Positions 12,101-22,599 of a stretch of 64,000 bases of DNA are shown in pieces. The DNA comes from Scolanthus callimorphus (taxonomy: Eukaryota > Cnidaria > Anthozoa > Actiniaria > Edwardsiidae), in NCBI GenBank assembly GCA_033964015.1, contig CM066913.1:21785854-21849853 (forward strand). The letters are read 5' to 3'. Below the pieces are notes generated by a model. The model saw only the letters and a program-made list of their open reading frames with translations, had not been told where the DNA came from and did not search any database. The translations under genes were made by a program, and so were the position numbers. Numbering within the stretch: position 1 is the first letter of the stretch; every line of letters begins with the position of its first letter.

Positions 12101-15100
12101 GAGCGGTACAGTAAGGACGTTATGTTGCAATGAAAAAAGCATGAGAAAATAATAATCAGTATTTTTCCATGGATCATCTTTAGATTACTTCACCAAAGCA
12201 ACCTTATGTTATTTTTATGGACTTCAACGATTAGAAACCACTAAAATTTGTTTGTGTGATATTTTTCTTATGTCTTTATGTTGCAAGTGTGCACCAGGCA
12301 TAATAATAATAATAATCTTATATAGCGCTTGCTTCCTAAAGGCATAACAGCAGGAAGGATGCCAGACATAAAACATAGAGACCACCCAATCTATTTGAGC
12401 TTCATCATACCTTGTTTCGGACCATAATACACACAAGCGATGATCACTCATGTTAAAGTGCATATGAAACGAAATCAGTTTTTACATTTTTTCAACACAA
12501 TTGTTTTAAAGAAGAAAGCACTGCAAGTTTGAAAGAATTTCAGTAAAATGCTGCAATGTTATGGCCGTTCAAAGTTATGTATTTTGCTGTGACTTATGAT
12601 AGCACACTAGGCATTCATATACAGTAGGATATCAGATGACACTCTTTCATGGCATAATTTTGTTTACTATGAAGAGAGATCAAAAGAAAAATGATGAATT
12701 TCGGCTTCTTATACCCTTCAGATAATATGCAGCAGGGAATTCAAATAACGACAGCTTGAGGAAAAACATTTCTATCTTTCATTTCATTACTTGCACGCTA
12801 CCAGTAATTACCCTAGCTAGCCACTCTGACTTTATGAGCACATGCTCTGCAGCTATATGAAAACTCTCTCAAACTTGGTCAGCATATTGTTTGTCTATTA
12901 TGATCTATCCTGAAAATTAATTTCCTTTATATGCCCTTTAAGGTTATTCCCCTGTTTTGCACAGCGCACGCTGTTCTGTGCATGGACGCGCGATCAATTC
13001 GTTCGAAAATGATGCAATCGAGCGCGCGCGCGCAAGCTAAATATCCCCATTTATGCGAGAAACACCAAGAAAAAGTCGCTTTTTGGATATTGCGCGAAAA
13101 CAAGATTGGGCACCCCCATTTTTTATTTTACCATTTTGATAAAACTATCATTCCCCTGTTATAAAAAAAGTTTAAAGAAATTTCCACGACAAGTTTTTGA
13201 GCTATCGTCATAAAAAGCCCCAAAATGAGACACCAAAGACTCTCAAATTATCACGAGCGGTGCGCACATTTTTGCACATTTTCAAGAGTAGCGTCAACAC
13301 ACATAGAAAATTAAACATTCCAATGTTCGTCCTAGGTAGTGAAGCATCCAACAGTTCTGTTCAAACCTGCAAGCGAACTGGATTGCTTCATTAGTGAGCG
13401 TTTTATCACAATTTTCTTGTTTCACGTATTCCTTCACAAAATAGCCCTCAGGCACTAAAAATGGGGTATGTTTGCGCCATCACAGTTTCTAAACGAGCAT
13501 GGGCACCCCTCTTTTTATTTCATATTTTCATTCCTTATATACTAAATAGTAAATAGACAAATTAAGAAAAAAATTCTACGACAAGTTTTATTTTAGGGGA
13601 ATTACCTTAAGTGGCTGGTTTAAAATGTCTGACCACACAGAGATTTGACCAGTCAACTTTTAATTTATCTGATAACCAGTTCTTACAGTATTTGTAGCCC
13701 AGACGTTTTTAAATACTGGTATATTATTCAGGAGATTGGCCTACATGGTAAATTGGATTTAGTCACTTATTGCCAAGAGCAAATGATATAAGAGAATCCA
13801 TCGCGCATATTCATGTCCAGGCCTATGAAAGTCGACAATACAAATCTATTTTTAGAAACCGGAAGTTGGCAGTTCTCACCGAGTGCTGTCATGGTGTCAC
13901 GCATCGCTTTCAACAATTTGCCGCCTGTGGGCGCTGCTCCTCCGATTTTTCATTGATATGCAGTTCTTGGCATCGCTGAGCCATTTAGTCCTTTACCGAG
14001 TTCTTTGGCTATTGTTTTTCTGTTTTTGTCAAGGTTTAGTCCTGACTAAATGCATTCATTCAAAAGAAAAGTAACTGCTCACGAAGCACTTTGCTGAGTA
14101 AGAAAAAAGAAGTTCTAGAACTGAGCTTTTCTGTGGTTTTGTCGGTTTGTGTTGCCTGAAATACTGTATCTCCATCTATAGATGGACACTTCTACAGTGT
14201 TTCACCAAACTTTGGAAAGAAAAACCGAAGACTGTTGGAGCTTAAGACTTCTTCAAGAGGAGACCAGAAGAATACAGAACATTGCCCGCAGAAGAAGTCG
14301 TTCCTGAGAAAAAAATCTTTACGAAGGTGAAGCACGTACTCAACCATTGCCGTTCTCAAACACAAGAAAACTGATGGGAAAAGCTCACCTTATTCCTCAA
14401 AGAAAACTTCCTTGGAATAAGCTTAACTAATTATAGTCTTTTATAATAAACATTCTGCAGTGGATACAGATTCCGGAAGAGCAAGTAAGCATTTTTTTTG
14501 GCAGCGCCCTTTTTAAAGCTACTTCACATCACTGAAGTTCAATTTGGATATAGTTTTAGACCTATTAAATTTCTGTGAATTACCTTCCCTTTATGTGCTT
14601 ATTATCTTCATTTTTGTTAAAATAAAATCAAAGTGGGGCGCAAGATCTTCGTTTTCCGCTTGATCATTCTGTTTCCAAGGCGAATGTTGAATAGACAAAA
14701 ACATTTTCATTTGATTGACAAATAAATCATTCTCCTTCTTTTAAATGAGCTAGGGCTAGAAACATATTATTCTGCATTCACAAAACATGACTTCTACTTC
14801 TAGTTACGGTATATAAGAATTTTTCTTGAAAAGCCTAAAATAATACTAAAAATTGCCGCTTGTTATATAGTTGAAGTTGTCTATATATTGTTTTTGCCGT
14901 TTGATTTCACTTGAGTTCCGTTTTGTTTTGAGCTGTGGAAAATGTGGTTGGTTTTGGAAAAACTGCAACCAGCTTTTGTAAGCTATGATTTGTACCACAA
15001 TAATAATAAGCCTATCAAATTTTAAATTAAAAATTGTTTTGTATGTCAAGATTAGCTTTTTCATGTATTTTGGCACAAAAAATCCTCTCTGGACTTCCGG

Positions 15101-18100
15101 GTTGGCCTTGAATGACGCATGACATCATGATTCGTGACAGGAAGTGGCTCGAAATCTATTTTTAGATTCTTATTGTCAAATTTCATAGGGCACAGGGATA
15201 TGTTCTCTTATATCATTTTCTCTTGCTTATTGCTTATTAATTGTGACCCCTCACCAAAAACATACTCATGTGCAATCCTAGCAACCTCCCTCCCCTAACT
15301 TCTCTTTCTGAATTTGAATGATTTTGCTAGACCTACCCTAAATGTACAGTAGAGCTCAGCTAAAAACATGGCCAGACCATGAACCCTGGAAACAGTGCTG
15401 GGGTTTGTGAACATCTCTTCTCGCTTACAGTGCTCCTCTCGACACCTGGGAGTTATTATTATACAGGTATTAGTATCAGGTACGGTATGTTCCTGGGAAT
15501 ACAATTATTTCAGGGAATTGAGAAATCTTCAGCGTAGCTTACCTCTTGAGAAAGATTCCTCTAAACTGCTTGCCATCAGATATATATTCTGTATTGTTGG
15601 CAAGAAGTCACAAAGTCTTGCTCCAGTGTAAGTAAAATTTGGCTCCACTATGGACTGATTACTATGTAAAAAAAAAGAGTACTGTACAATACAATATTAT
15701 CTTGGTTTTAGGTGACTCATGCAAAAGTCAGAGCACATTTTTGCGAAAATATATTTCGTAACTTTAAAAAATATACTCGCTATGAACTTCAATCTTGGAG
15801 AATATAAGCAGGTATCTTTTGGCAACATGAATTTATGCATTATCAGATCTCCATTAGCGTTAATACTTTTAATAATATCTGAGCTTAAATGGACCCCTTC
15901 CTTGAGAGATCAACCCCGTGCAAAAAAAAAGTTGCTGGTATTTTTGAACGAAACTCCGTTTATCATATTGACGTCAGTTGGACTAAGTGTTAACGAAGTT
16001 TCAAGAAAATCGTTGGAAGCAAAGTGCCTATTTTAGAAAAATAGGCCAAAAACACGACTAAAATTCTAAAATAGGCACTTTGCTTCCAAAGAATTTCCTG
16101 AAACTTCATTAACACTTAGTCCAACTGACTTCAATATGATTAACAGAGTTTCGTTCAAAATTACCAGCAACTTTTTTTTTGCGCGGGTTGATCTCTCAAG
16201 GAAGGGGTCCATTAAGCTTAGATATTATTATTTGAATTTGAGTTTATTTTCCACACAGCTTACATTAATGAGGTAAAGTAAAAATAGGAGGTGGCAGGGG
16301 ACCCATGAAACTATTAAAGTATTATGAAAGTATTAATGGTAATCGAGATTTGATAATGCGTACATATTGCCAAAAAATACCTACTTATATTCTCCAAGAT
16401 TGAAGTTCATAGCGAGCATATTAATTTTAAAGTGTAGACGAAAATATAGACTTTCGCATGAGTCACCTTAAGTTGCAATCCTGCTAAAAATACAAAGGGG
16501 GGACGGGGTCCTTAGTCAGTTCCCTTGTGGTTCTCTCCTTTGCTCAGTCGGAAATTATTGCCCCAAAATATTTTAGATCCCCCTTGTTCCTGTAAAAGTA
16601 TAATGTTTGTACCCTCCCCTACTCTTAGAGGTTAAACCCTATAAATGCATGGGCCCAACAAAAAAATCTAAGACATCCGATGAACACCCCTGGAAATTGA
16701 TTTGGATTTAGGTGTACTGTTCCATAATAACTTTTGCAATTTCTTTCAGTGTTTCCTCATTATCAATTCTAGCTTTCCATGCAAGTACCAACTCATCAAC
16801 AGCAATGTCAAATTCTCCTGGACTCTGAGTCAATCTTTCCAATATATCTTCCACATATTTAATAACTTGTGGTTCTGGTGCACTTGTTTTATCTGGGGCG
16901 GCATTGACAGGTGCTTGTTGTTGTACAACTTCTGGCTTTCTTGGGACAAACTCAGCAGCAAAGGCATTGAGGTTTGAATTCAGTGGAGCAGCAATAGGGG
17001 CTGTCTGGATTCACCATTCATTACTATAGAGACAAAGATTGTAACTTAAAGTGCCACTAAAGGCAGAAGTCAACTACATTTCATCAAAAAGATCCATTAT
17101 CCAAGGGAACAGTAGCAAAACAAAAATGTGCTTTACGTGCGCCATTAATATCTTATTGATTTTTGAATACTTACGATTGGCGTTTTTTTTTTTCGTTCAA
17201 CTACGTGTGATGTTTTTTTATTCGTTCAACTGCGCGCGATACATCTTGGGGGAGAAGTTCTTCAGAACAATGGTTCCTATGACGCATGAAGAAGACATAG
17301 AAAATACAACAAAGAAGGTCTTTGTTCTTCTTTCATTGTCTTCTTTGTGGTCTTTGTTCTACTTTCTATGTCTTCTTCATGCGTCACAGGAACCATTGTT
17401 CACCTCACATTAGGCAGAACGCATAGTTGAACAAAAAAAAAAATCGCCAATCGGAAATATTCAAAAATCAATAAAATATTAACGCGCGCGGTAAACACAT
17501 TAATTTTTGTTTTGTTACTGTTCCTTTGGATAATGGATCTTTTTGATGAAATGTAGTTGACTTCTGCCTTTAGTGGCACTTTAAAGTGCAACTATGATCA
17601 AGTTTGAAAATGATTTACTTTATGCCTTATTTGAAAGAGCTGAGGCTCAGAAGAAATATGCTTCATTTCATTTTCAAAATATTTTTTGGTTCCGAAGATA
17701 TTAGAGTTTGAAATTTGGCTGCCATTGCTCCAAAGTGTGACATGACGATGTCAGACACTCAACAAACAAGTGGTGAATTATTTGATGGTCTATATTTTTG
17801 TTGGATTTGCATCAAATCCTATCAAATTTGCCACAGTTATTGAACTCACTCTTCCTGATAATTTTGTTTACCTTAATTGATTGCCATGGCAACAGCCTTT
17901 GTTCCAGACCACCCCTATTCAAAATTCTAGATGAGGCTATATCTTTTGAAGAAATCAATTGTAACCTACATGCCTTGCTTACTTATCTTATTAGTAGTAG
18001 CTCGCTTTTAGTAACAAGCAAATTGGTTAATTTTGAAATCTGGGCGGGGAAAATCGGGAAATCCTAAAATCGTCTGGGGAGCCTGGGAACCAGGGGGTTG

Positions 18101-20846
18101 CCATGGCAACCCTGGTTGATAAATCACATCACTCTGTTCAAGTCAAGTATTCATCCTGCCAAGCTTGAGCACTAACTTCAAGAGGTATAGAGATATACCT
18201 CTTTTTAGTATTTAGGCATTGATCAAGTTGAGAGTGTAACGTCATCACCCATGCTAATTTGCATATTGTTTCTTACTTAATAACTTTTGAACGAAAGAGC
18301 TATCAAAAAACGGCATTGTTCTAGTTTTGCAAAGCTGCTAACATATGGAGAATTGGCAAATATTGGAGACTCTAATTTTTGATAATAGTGGCACTTTAAA
18401 CATTTAAAACAGCAGTGTTCTCACTAGGATTGTGTGTTCCAGAAAATATTCATCCCCCCCACCACACACACACACACAGAAGGGATTAGAAATTCCAGAG
18501 GGGTTTGGGTCAATTAACCTTTAGACCTTCAGGGTCTGAAATTAACCTTTGAAAGAGGTGTCAGGGGGATGACCATGTTTTAGGATTTAGATGTCCAACA
18601 AAATATGTGACTGCCCCAACTCTCTACCCCAAACAGACTATTCAACCATTCTTTACAAAGTATTTTGGAGCCTCTGGCTTGGCAGTAGTTCAGATTTTAG
18701 CCTCCTAGCAGGCGTTGTTAGGCTGGTTTTACAACAAGAATCAAGCAAGAATCCTGATGCGGGCGCCATCTTGGATGGGTCAAAATTCGGTCTGGGGCAA
18801 GTAACAAAACCAGGGGGTGGGGGGCAGGAGAAGAGAGGAAAGAACGTCTGCCAGGAAACTAGCAGGCTATTCAGATTTTGAAACAGACATCTTGAATTGT
18901 TCAATATGTAATACTATTACAGCGCGAGAAGCCCAAGTATGGCCACCCGGTAATTAATTCGCATACTTTCGCGTTAGCCAATCACAGGCGGGGGTTATTA
19001 CAAGTGAGCCGGGCTCAAACCGCAAAACTGCTCGAGTCACGATAAGTGTTCAAGTCATGAAATACAGCGAAACTTCCTTGGTTTTCTATTTGCTGTATTT
19101 GCTCTGAACGGATAAAAGTTATCCAAGCTGAAATCAAATATAAAATGTCCGTTTTCTTGCGGGTCAAGTACTAGAAAGACAAAGTAAACAGGTGTAGTCG
19201 GAAATCAAAGCGCGCGAGAAAAGCCGTCGACTGAGTTTGTCTCTCCGCTAGTCGGAGGTCAAATTATTCGCCCGCATTTTCCATTTATTCTTGGCACTAA
19301 ACCTGCATCGATAACAATTTATATAATTTAGAAATGAATTGAGAAATTTCCTTTTCGAAAAACATATCGACCATTTTCCGAAAGAGAATAGTTTCTTGTT
19401 CGCGAATAGTTTGACATCTGATAGACAACTCAGTAGGCGGGTTCTTGCAAGTTTAGATCGCAATGTGAGTTTATTTATCATCCCAGGATCTGAAAGTAAA
19501 TTGCTATTTGAACATTATAATTTGTAAGATTCTAAGCTCATTTCTAAATTATATAAATTATTACATGTATCGATGCCTGCAGGTTTAGTGCCGAGTATAA
19601 ATGGGAAATGCGGCGAATGATTTGACCTCCGACTAGCGGAGAGACAAACTCAGTCGACGGCTTTTCGTGCTTGACCCGCCAGAAAACGGACATCAGCTTA
19701 GATAACTTTTAGCCGCTCAGAGCAAATAGAAAGCCTAGGAAGTTCCGCTGTATTTCATGACTTGAACACTCATCGTGACTCGAGCAGTTTTGTGGTTTTT
19801 AAGCCCGGCTCACTTGTAAAAAAAAAACGCCTGTGATTGGCTAACGCGGGCGAAAGTATGCGAATTAATTATCGAGTGACCATACTTGGGCTTCTCGCGC
19901 TGTAGTCGTTTCACCAAAGTTGGTATTTCTCAATCCCTTCTTGTTATTTGAAACAAAATTAATGTATCAAATGTTTTTCTTTTGAAAACAAAGTTTTGAA
20001 TGTGCACACAGTGGTTTGGGTTGGCATCAGCCAAACATGGGTGTTGAAATTGAAACTTTTTTGCTGTTAATAATTCTCACAATTTCTTTCCATTTTCAGC
20101 AATTCTATTGACAGAACAGTTTTTGAAGACTGTCCACAGATGAAAAACACAGGAAATGAAACGAGTCTAATTGTTTTTTGAAATCTTTGAAGCAAAACCC
20201 ATTTGACAAGACAAAAGCAAACAGTTTTATGTGGATGTGAGACTACAGTAGCTATCTGCTGAGCCAGACCACCTTTCATCACACTTTGTCTCAGTCATGC
20301 ACTGAAAACTCTGGTTCCAAGGGTAGGAAATTTCCCCCTTGAATGGACAAGGAAACTAAAAGCTAAAAGGTTTGTAATTTTCCTATCAACTCAATATCTA
20401 TCACAAGGATATATCTTTAATGCTCAGATGCCAAATAACATTTAGAATGTAAAAATTGCAAAAGGGCGAAAAAAGTTTGTCTGTTTTTCAACCAAAAGAC
20501 AAAATACGGTACCCCCAATGTGCATTGATAAGCGCTATCAAAGACGCAGTCACTAACACTGACGATTCTGGTAGATATTTTATTTCCAGCTAAACAAACG
20601 TTTAGCTTTAAAACTTTATCAATTTGGAGCTCCCTCTCGATTATCTTACATACATCGAGGCCTTTTTATTTCAAATTCAAGTTTTTTTGTCCCGAATATG
20701 TTGTTTTCTAGCGCGCTAAACTAAAACTTACCCAAAGGACCCTTGTCTTTGCCGCCATTTTCGCTTGGCCGTGGAAATTCCCCTGGCTTGCGGAGTGGAG
20801 TATAGTCTTTTGCCGCAATACCCCTTCCAGTTCCTCGTTCAGCCAT
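2820..20846 (-). CDS. PAIP1: PAIP1-like poly(A)-binding-protein interacting protein, spliced
   Basis: Exons seen, 5' to 3': 20732-20846 (ATG), 16718-17004, 15543-15661, 15337-15445, 11717-11838, 9678-9793, 7645-7712, 6921-7005, 3466-3538, 2820-2919 (stop). The second has a PAM2-like motif, NLNAFAAEFVPR, followed by the start of a MIF4G helical domain. Later exons carry YTGARLCDFL and LAMFLAELY, both close to vertebrate PAIP1, and the last four encode an acidic tail like PAIP1's second PABP-binding region. In the family this cytoplasmic protein bridges PABP and eIF4A/eIF3 to stimulate translation. Phases close from 7645-7712 to the stop. The first two exons do not join in phase, so at least one exon near 17-20.7 kb is missing here. 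The exons at 15.5, 11.7 and 9.7 kb need small indels. In 9678-9793, two one-base homopolymer losses would restore both frame and exit phase. Confidence 0.82.
2983..3300. mobile_element. Degenerate element with ACTCCCATAT ends
   Basis: The left side reads CCCCCGGGACTCCCATAT and the right side ATATGGGAGTCGTCGTCCCC, an inverted pair. The inner right part has CCCCTAAAAGATACGATGAG. It belongs with the elements at 24.8 and 46.3 kb that carry ATTTTTTAGGGG. It lies in the last PAIP1 intron. Confidence 0.45.
3600..4010. repeat. Inverted-repeat element with a 40-base G tract
   Basis: The arms AAATAAAGGTACCCACCCCA (about 3,705) and the complement near 3,935-3,955 flank repeated GGAAATTC words and a pure G run at 3873-3912. 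It sits in the PAIP1 intron just downstream, in transcript sense, of the minisatellite. The G-run length is probably unreliable. Confidence 0.6.
4131..6945 (-). repeat. 49-bp minisatellite repeating an exon end plus its 5' splice site (about 57 copies)
   Basis: On the minus strand each unit is GACATTGCACCAGTCACGAA then CCCCGGTAAGACAACC then ATACTCACCACTA. The first 25 bases equal the 3' end of PAIP1 exon 6921-7005 (codons for DIAPVTNP plus one G), and the next bases are that exon's donor, GTAAGA. The array begins exactly within the exon end and runs 2.8 kb into the intron. Units differ by single substitutions, some lose or gain 1-3 bases, and a sub-block carries AGTAGTTGT. Spacers are absent. 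Confidence 0.95.
7899..8050. mobile_element. Small palindromic element in PAIP1 intron
   Basis: ATACCTAATTC followed by AAAGGTTGCTTTGG on the left pairs with CCAAAGTAACCTTTGGAATT and AGGTGTAT on the right. No coding capacity. Confidence 0.55.
8309..8673. mobile_element. Inverted-repeat element with repeated TTAGTGTGGACGG
   Basis: CCTGTCCACATAACGCG at the left is mirrored by CGCGTTAGTGTGGACGGGG at the right. The word GTGTTAGTGTGGACGG and its complement recur inside, as does TATACGGATTC. It lies in a PAIP1 intron. Confidence 0.6.
8735..9473. mobile_element. Foldback/MITE element A, copy 2, split by a SINE
   Basis: It has the same ends as the copy at 888-1444 (TCGTTGCATCGCGACCCGCG on the left and its mirror GGTCGCGATGCAACGG on the right). 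This copy lacks element B but has about 430 extra bases inserted between TTTCATTGGCTTAGAT and TTTGATTGGCGGAAC. The copy at 888-1444 is continuous there. Confidence 0.75.
8950..9385 (+). mobile_element. tRNA-derived SINE inserted in element A
   Basis: GGTTGGCTCAGTGTAAAGGC fits an A-box-like tRNA head and GGATCGATTCCC is a good polymerase III B box about 50 bases on. The body contains TTTCGGATGAGACAATAAAC and GGACGCTAAGAACCCA, resembling the conserved central domain of several invertebrate SINEs; that comparison is from memory. The boundaries are approximate, set by comparison with the empty site in the other element A copy. The long minus-strand frame here is a shadow. Confidence 0.65.
10090..10290. 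repeat. CACCCACCCTGGAAT repeats
   Basis: The word ACCCACCCTGGAAT or close variants occurs about six times in 200 bases, spaced irregularly, in a PAIP1 intron. It has the look of the GGAATTCC-rich elements elsewhere in the window. Confidence 0.55.
11086..11680. mobile_element. Two foldback elements sharing a terminus
   Basis: The first foldback (11086-11495) has inverted ends around AGTGATGACGTCACAAAA and TTTTGTGACGTCACACTTTA, with inner arms containing CGCGTTTCAACCGAT. The second (11481-11680) has about 50-bp arms including TTTCAGATCACGTGGCATTC. Both use ATAGACCTCTTTACC as an end, so they abut or overlap. It lies in the PAIP1 intron directly beside the exon at 11717-11838. Confidence 0.7.
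12100..15330. other. PAIP1 intron without recognised genes
   Basis: About 3 kb of AT-rich intron. A TATAGCGCTTGCTTCC block preceded by AATAATAATAAT near 12,300 looks like the end of a dispersed repeat. No exon matching the missing PAIP1 residues was found here. Confidence 0.4.
15709..16470. mobile_element. Foldback element, about 760 bp
   Basis: GGTGACTCATGC on the left and GCATGAGTCACC on the right bound long imperfect inverted arms. They share TTGGAGAATATAAG, AGTGCCTATTTTAG and TTAGTCCAACTGAC with their complements. The right arm has an extra block of roughly 100 bases near 16,230-16,330. Frames inside are shadows. It lies in the PAIP1 intron between 15661 and 16718. Confidence 0.75.
17040..17591. 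mobile_element. Foldback element, about 550 bp
   Basis: AAAGTGCCACTAAAGGCAGA and its complement bound the element, and similar frames appear on both strands because the arms are inverted copies. The centre contains a second hairpin around GACGCATGAAGAAGACATAG. Confidence 0.75.
17581..18401. mobile_element. Possible larger element sharing the TTTAAAGTGC end
   Basis: TTTAAAGTGCAACTATGATC at the left is mirrored by GATAATAGTGGCACTTTAAA at the right. Interior pairing is weaker than in the neighbouring foldbacks, so the boundaries are tentative. Confidence 0.4.
18919..19904. mobile_element. Foldback element, about 1 kb, long arms
   Basis: ACAGCGCGAGAAGCCCAAGT on the left matches the complement of ACTTGGGCTTCTCGCGCTGT on the right. 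The arms run about 450 bp each with high identity, including CCGTCGACTGAGTTTGTCTC. The loop is near 19,380-19,500. No transposase frame is present. Confidence 0.85.
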
Positions 20847-21273
20847 CTTGAAAATGATCTATCACGATATTTTGACCATGGTATGGATATTTTTCTAAAA
20901 TATTGGCATTGAAAGTGGATTGAAAAAATATCTCAGTCGCTTTCGAACTATTACGTTTTCTACTCTGACAAAATAGGAAGTCTGGGCACTAGCCACAGGG
21001 TGACCGGGCACCCTTAGCTGTGAAAACGAAAAAATAACTTTTGCAAATCGTTGGTAAAATACCAAAAAAATTATTGTCATTTAATTCAGTTTTCTATGTA
21101 CCTGCAGACATATTAAGAACCAAAGACTATTACTAATATAATGTTGTTTCCTTCTTTTTTTTAGGACGTCATTTCTTTTATGGGTTACCTGTGGTAGCCT
21201 ACTTACAACGACGTGAGGACGACAAGAAACGAAACTAAAGCAGATCAAAAGAGGAGAAAAATGGTTGAAAGTG
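20847..21273. promoter_or_regulatory. Divergent intergenic region between PAIP1 and a plus-strand gene
   Basis: The PAIP1 start codon (minus) and the start codon at 21274 (plus) are 427 bases apart and point away from each other, so this probably holds a bidirectional promoter. No TATA box could be assigned with confidence. Short-range palindromic words (CCACAGGGTGACC) are present. Confidence 0.45.
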
Positions 21274-21914
21274 ATGGTCAAAGAGAATAATACATCTGAA
21301 GCAAATGTTCATTTACATTACTCCTCAAATGTCATGGTAAGAAATTGAATACGAACACTAGAAAAATCAGTGCGAAACCCAAGCTTAAGGTCGGCACATT
21401 TTTGCCATTTTAGTGCCATGAGCTGTACAAAATGATTAAAAGCAATGATAAGAAAATAAGAGAGCTTCAGATTGCCCGTGACAAATCAGACGACAAGCTC
21501 ATTCAGTCTGCCTGGTTCGGCAAAGCCATCTCCAAATACAAACGTAGAGCTGAATCTCTGGACAACTGCCACATCTATGTGTACCGCGCTTGTCACCAAT
21601 ACCAAACTCTTTCATTTGCAAATGAAGATGGGAAAATATGCATTTATGGTAGTCGAGTTTTCTACCTTCGAAACCAGTGGGACAGTGGTGGAAGGTACTG
21701 GTACGGAGACGCTGGGATACATGGAATTCTTGATACAGAGAAGTTTCTTGAATCAGAAGAACTACAGCTTGATGCAAAAACTAAGGGTAAAGGGGATTTG
21801 CCAGAAATTACCCTGACTCCTTTTACAGAGGAAGAACATGACATTATACAAGAGTGTGTTGTCCCATTTGTCATGCACCTGGATGAGTCGTTTTCAGGTG
21901 AGGGAAAAGCTTAG
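21274..21914 (+). CDS. Unrecognised two-exon protein, about 187 residues
   Basis: Exon 1 (21274-21336) starts at an ATG preceded by an in-frame stop and ends at ATG|GTAAGAA. A 77-base intron ends TTTTGCCATTTTAG, and exon 2 is 21414-21914, joining in phase 0. The N-terminus is hydrophilic. The middle holds a basic stretch (KAISKYKRRAESL), and an aromatic/glycine block (RNQWDSGGRYWYGDAG) suggests a small globular fold. There is no signal peptide or membrane segment. I do not recognise the family. A canonical poly(A) signal follows about 300 bases on, and the coding bias and clean splice support a real gene. Confidence 0.7.
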
Positions 21915-22218
21915 AAGATTATGGGTACAGGCTTGGCAAGGGGATAGAAGATGGCACAGCATGTAATGAGAGCCTACTCTATCAGCATGAGCTTGAAGGA
22001 GTTGATAGAACATTGAAACTTAGAATGTTTAAAGCACTGCACTTGCTCTCAATTCATGCTTTTTAAATTACTCAAGTTGCAGGGTGCTTTCCATTTGTCT
22101 GACAATACACAATTTCACTAATGCATCAAATGTCTATAACCATTCTCCTCAAGGACTAAATAACAAAAGAACAAAATGAATGCAATTTATTGATATTTTA
22201 TTGACACAACATGCAAAT

Positions 22219-22224
22219 AATAAA
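22219..22224 (+). terminator. Poly(A) signal AATAAA of the 21.3-21.9 kb gene
   Basis: First AATAAA on the plus strand after the stop codon at 21914, within an AT-rich 3' flank. Confidence 0.5.
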
Positions 22225-22287
22225 TCTATTTGTTATATTATTTTCTGCTCACACTGTACTCCAGGGTACTGAACAAAATATTATTTG

Positions 22288-22491
22288 TTAGTATCACCCA
22301 ACTAGTGGACTATTGTCAATGCTGCATTCTGATTGGCTACGCTACTAGGGACTATTATCAAAAGACTTCTAGTAGCGAAAGCACCGATTTTGAACATGAA
22401 AACAATGGCGGTTGTTTCTCGTTTTTCGAGTTCTTGGTGATTTTTTAGACAAAATGTTCACTTTTTTGTCCAACTAGTTGGGTGATACTAA
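22288..22491. mobile_element. Short MITE with TTAGTATCACCCAACTAGT ends
   Basis: TTAGTATCACCCAACTAGT at the left pairs with ACTAGTTGGGTGATACTAA at the right, with about 20-bp terminal inverted repeats bounded by TTA/TAA. It encodes nothing. Confidence 0.75.
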
Positions 22492-22492
22492 A

Positions 22493-22592
22493 CAATTAGA
22501 TCTCTCGCCCTCAAGGGCCACAGGTCAATAGCCCATTCGGCTGCGGCCTCATGGGCTATTGGCTCATAGCCCTTTCGGGCTCATGTCTAATA
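22493..22592. repeat. 100-bp palindrome, copy 1
   Basis: A nested palindrome around AATAGCCCATTCGGC and GCCTCATGGGCTATT. A second copy with the same core is at 42518-42620. It directly abuts the MITE on its left. Confidence 0.75.
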
Positions 22593-22599
22593 TTTAAAT

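Noticed and set aside
15337..15661. Treating the disagreement between the two PAIP1 exons as proof of a pseudogene
   Set aside because: Other exons of the gene close perfectly and similar one-base losses occur in unrelated genes here, so sequencing error is the simpler explanation.
17051..17591. Similar frames of 63-120 codons on both strands
   Set aside because: They are mirror translations of the two arms of a foldback element.
21164..21237. Plus-strand exon with a good TTTTTTTTAG acceptor and a short frame ending in a stop
   Set aside because: It lies just upstream of the 21274 gene, has no partner exon and the frame is only about 24 codons.
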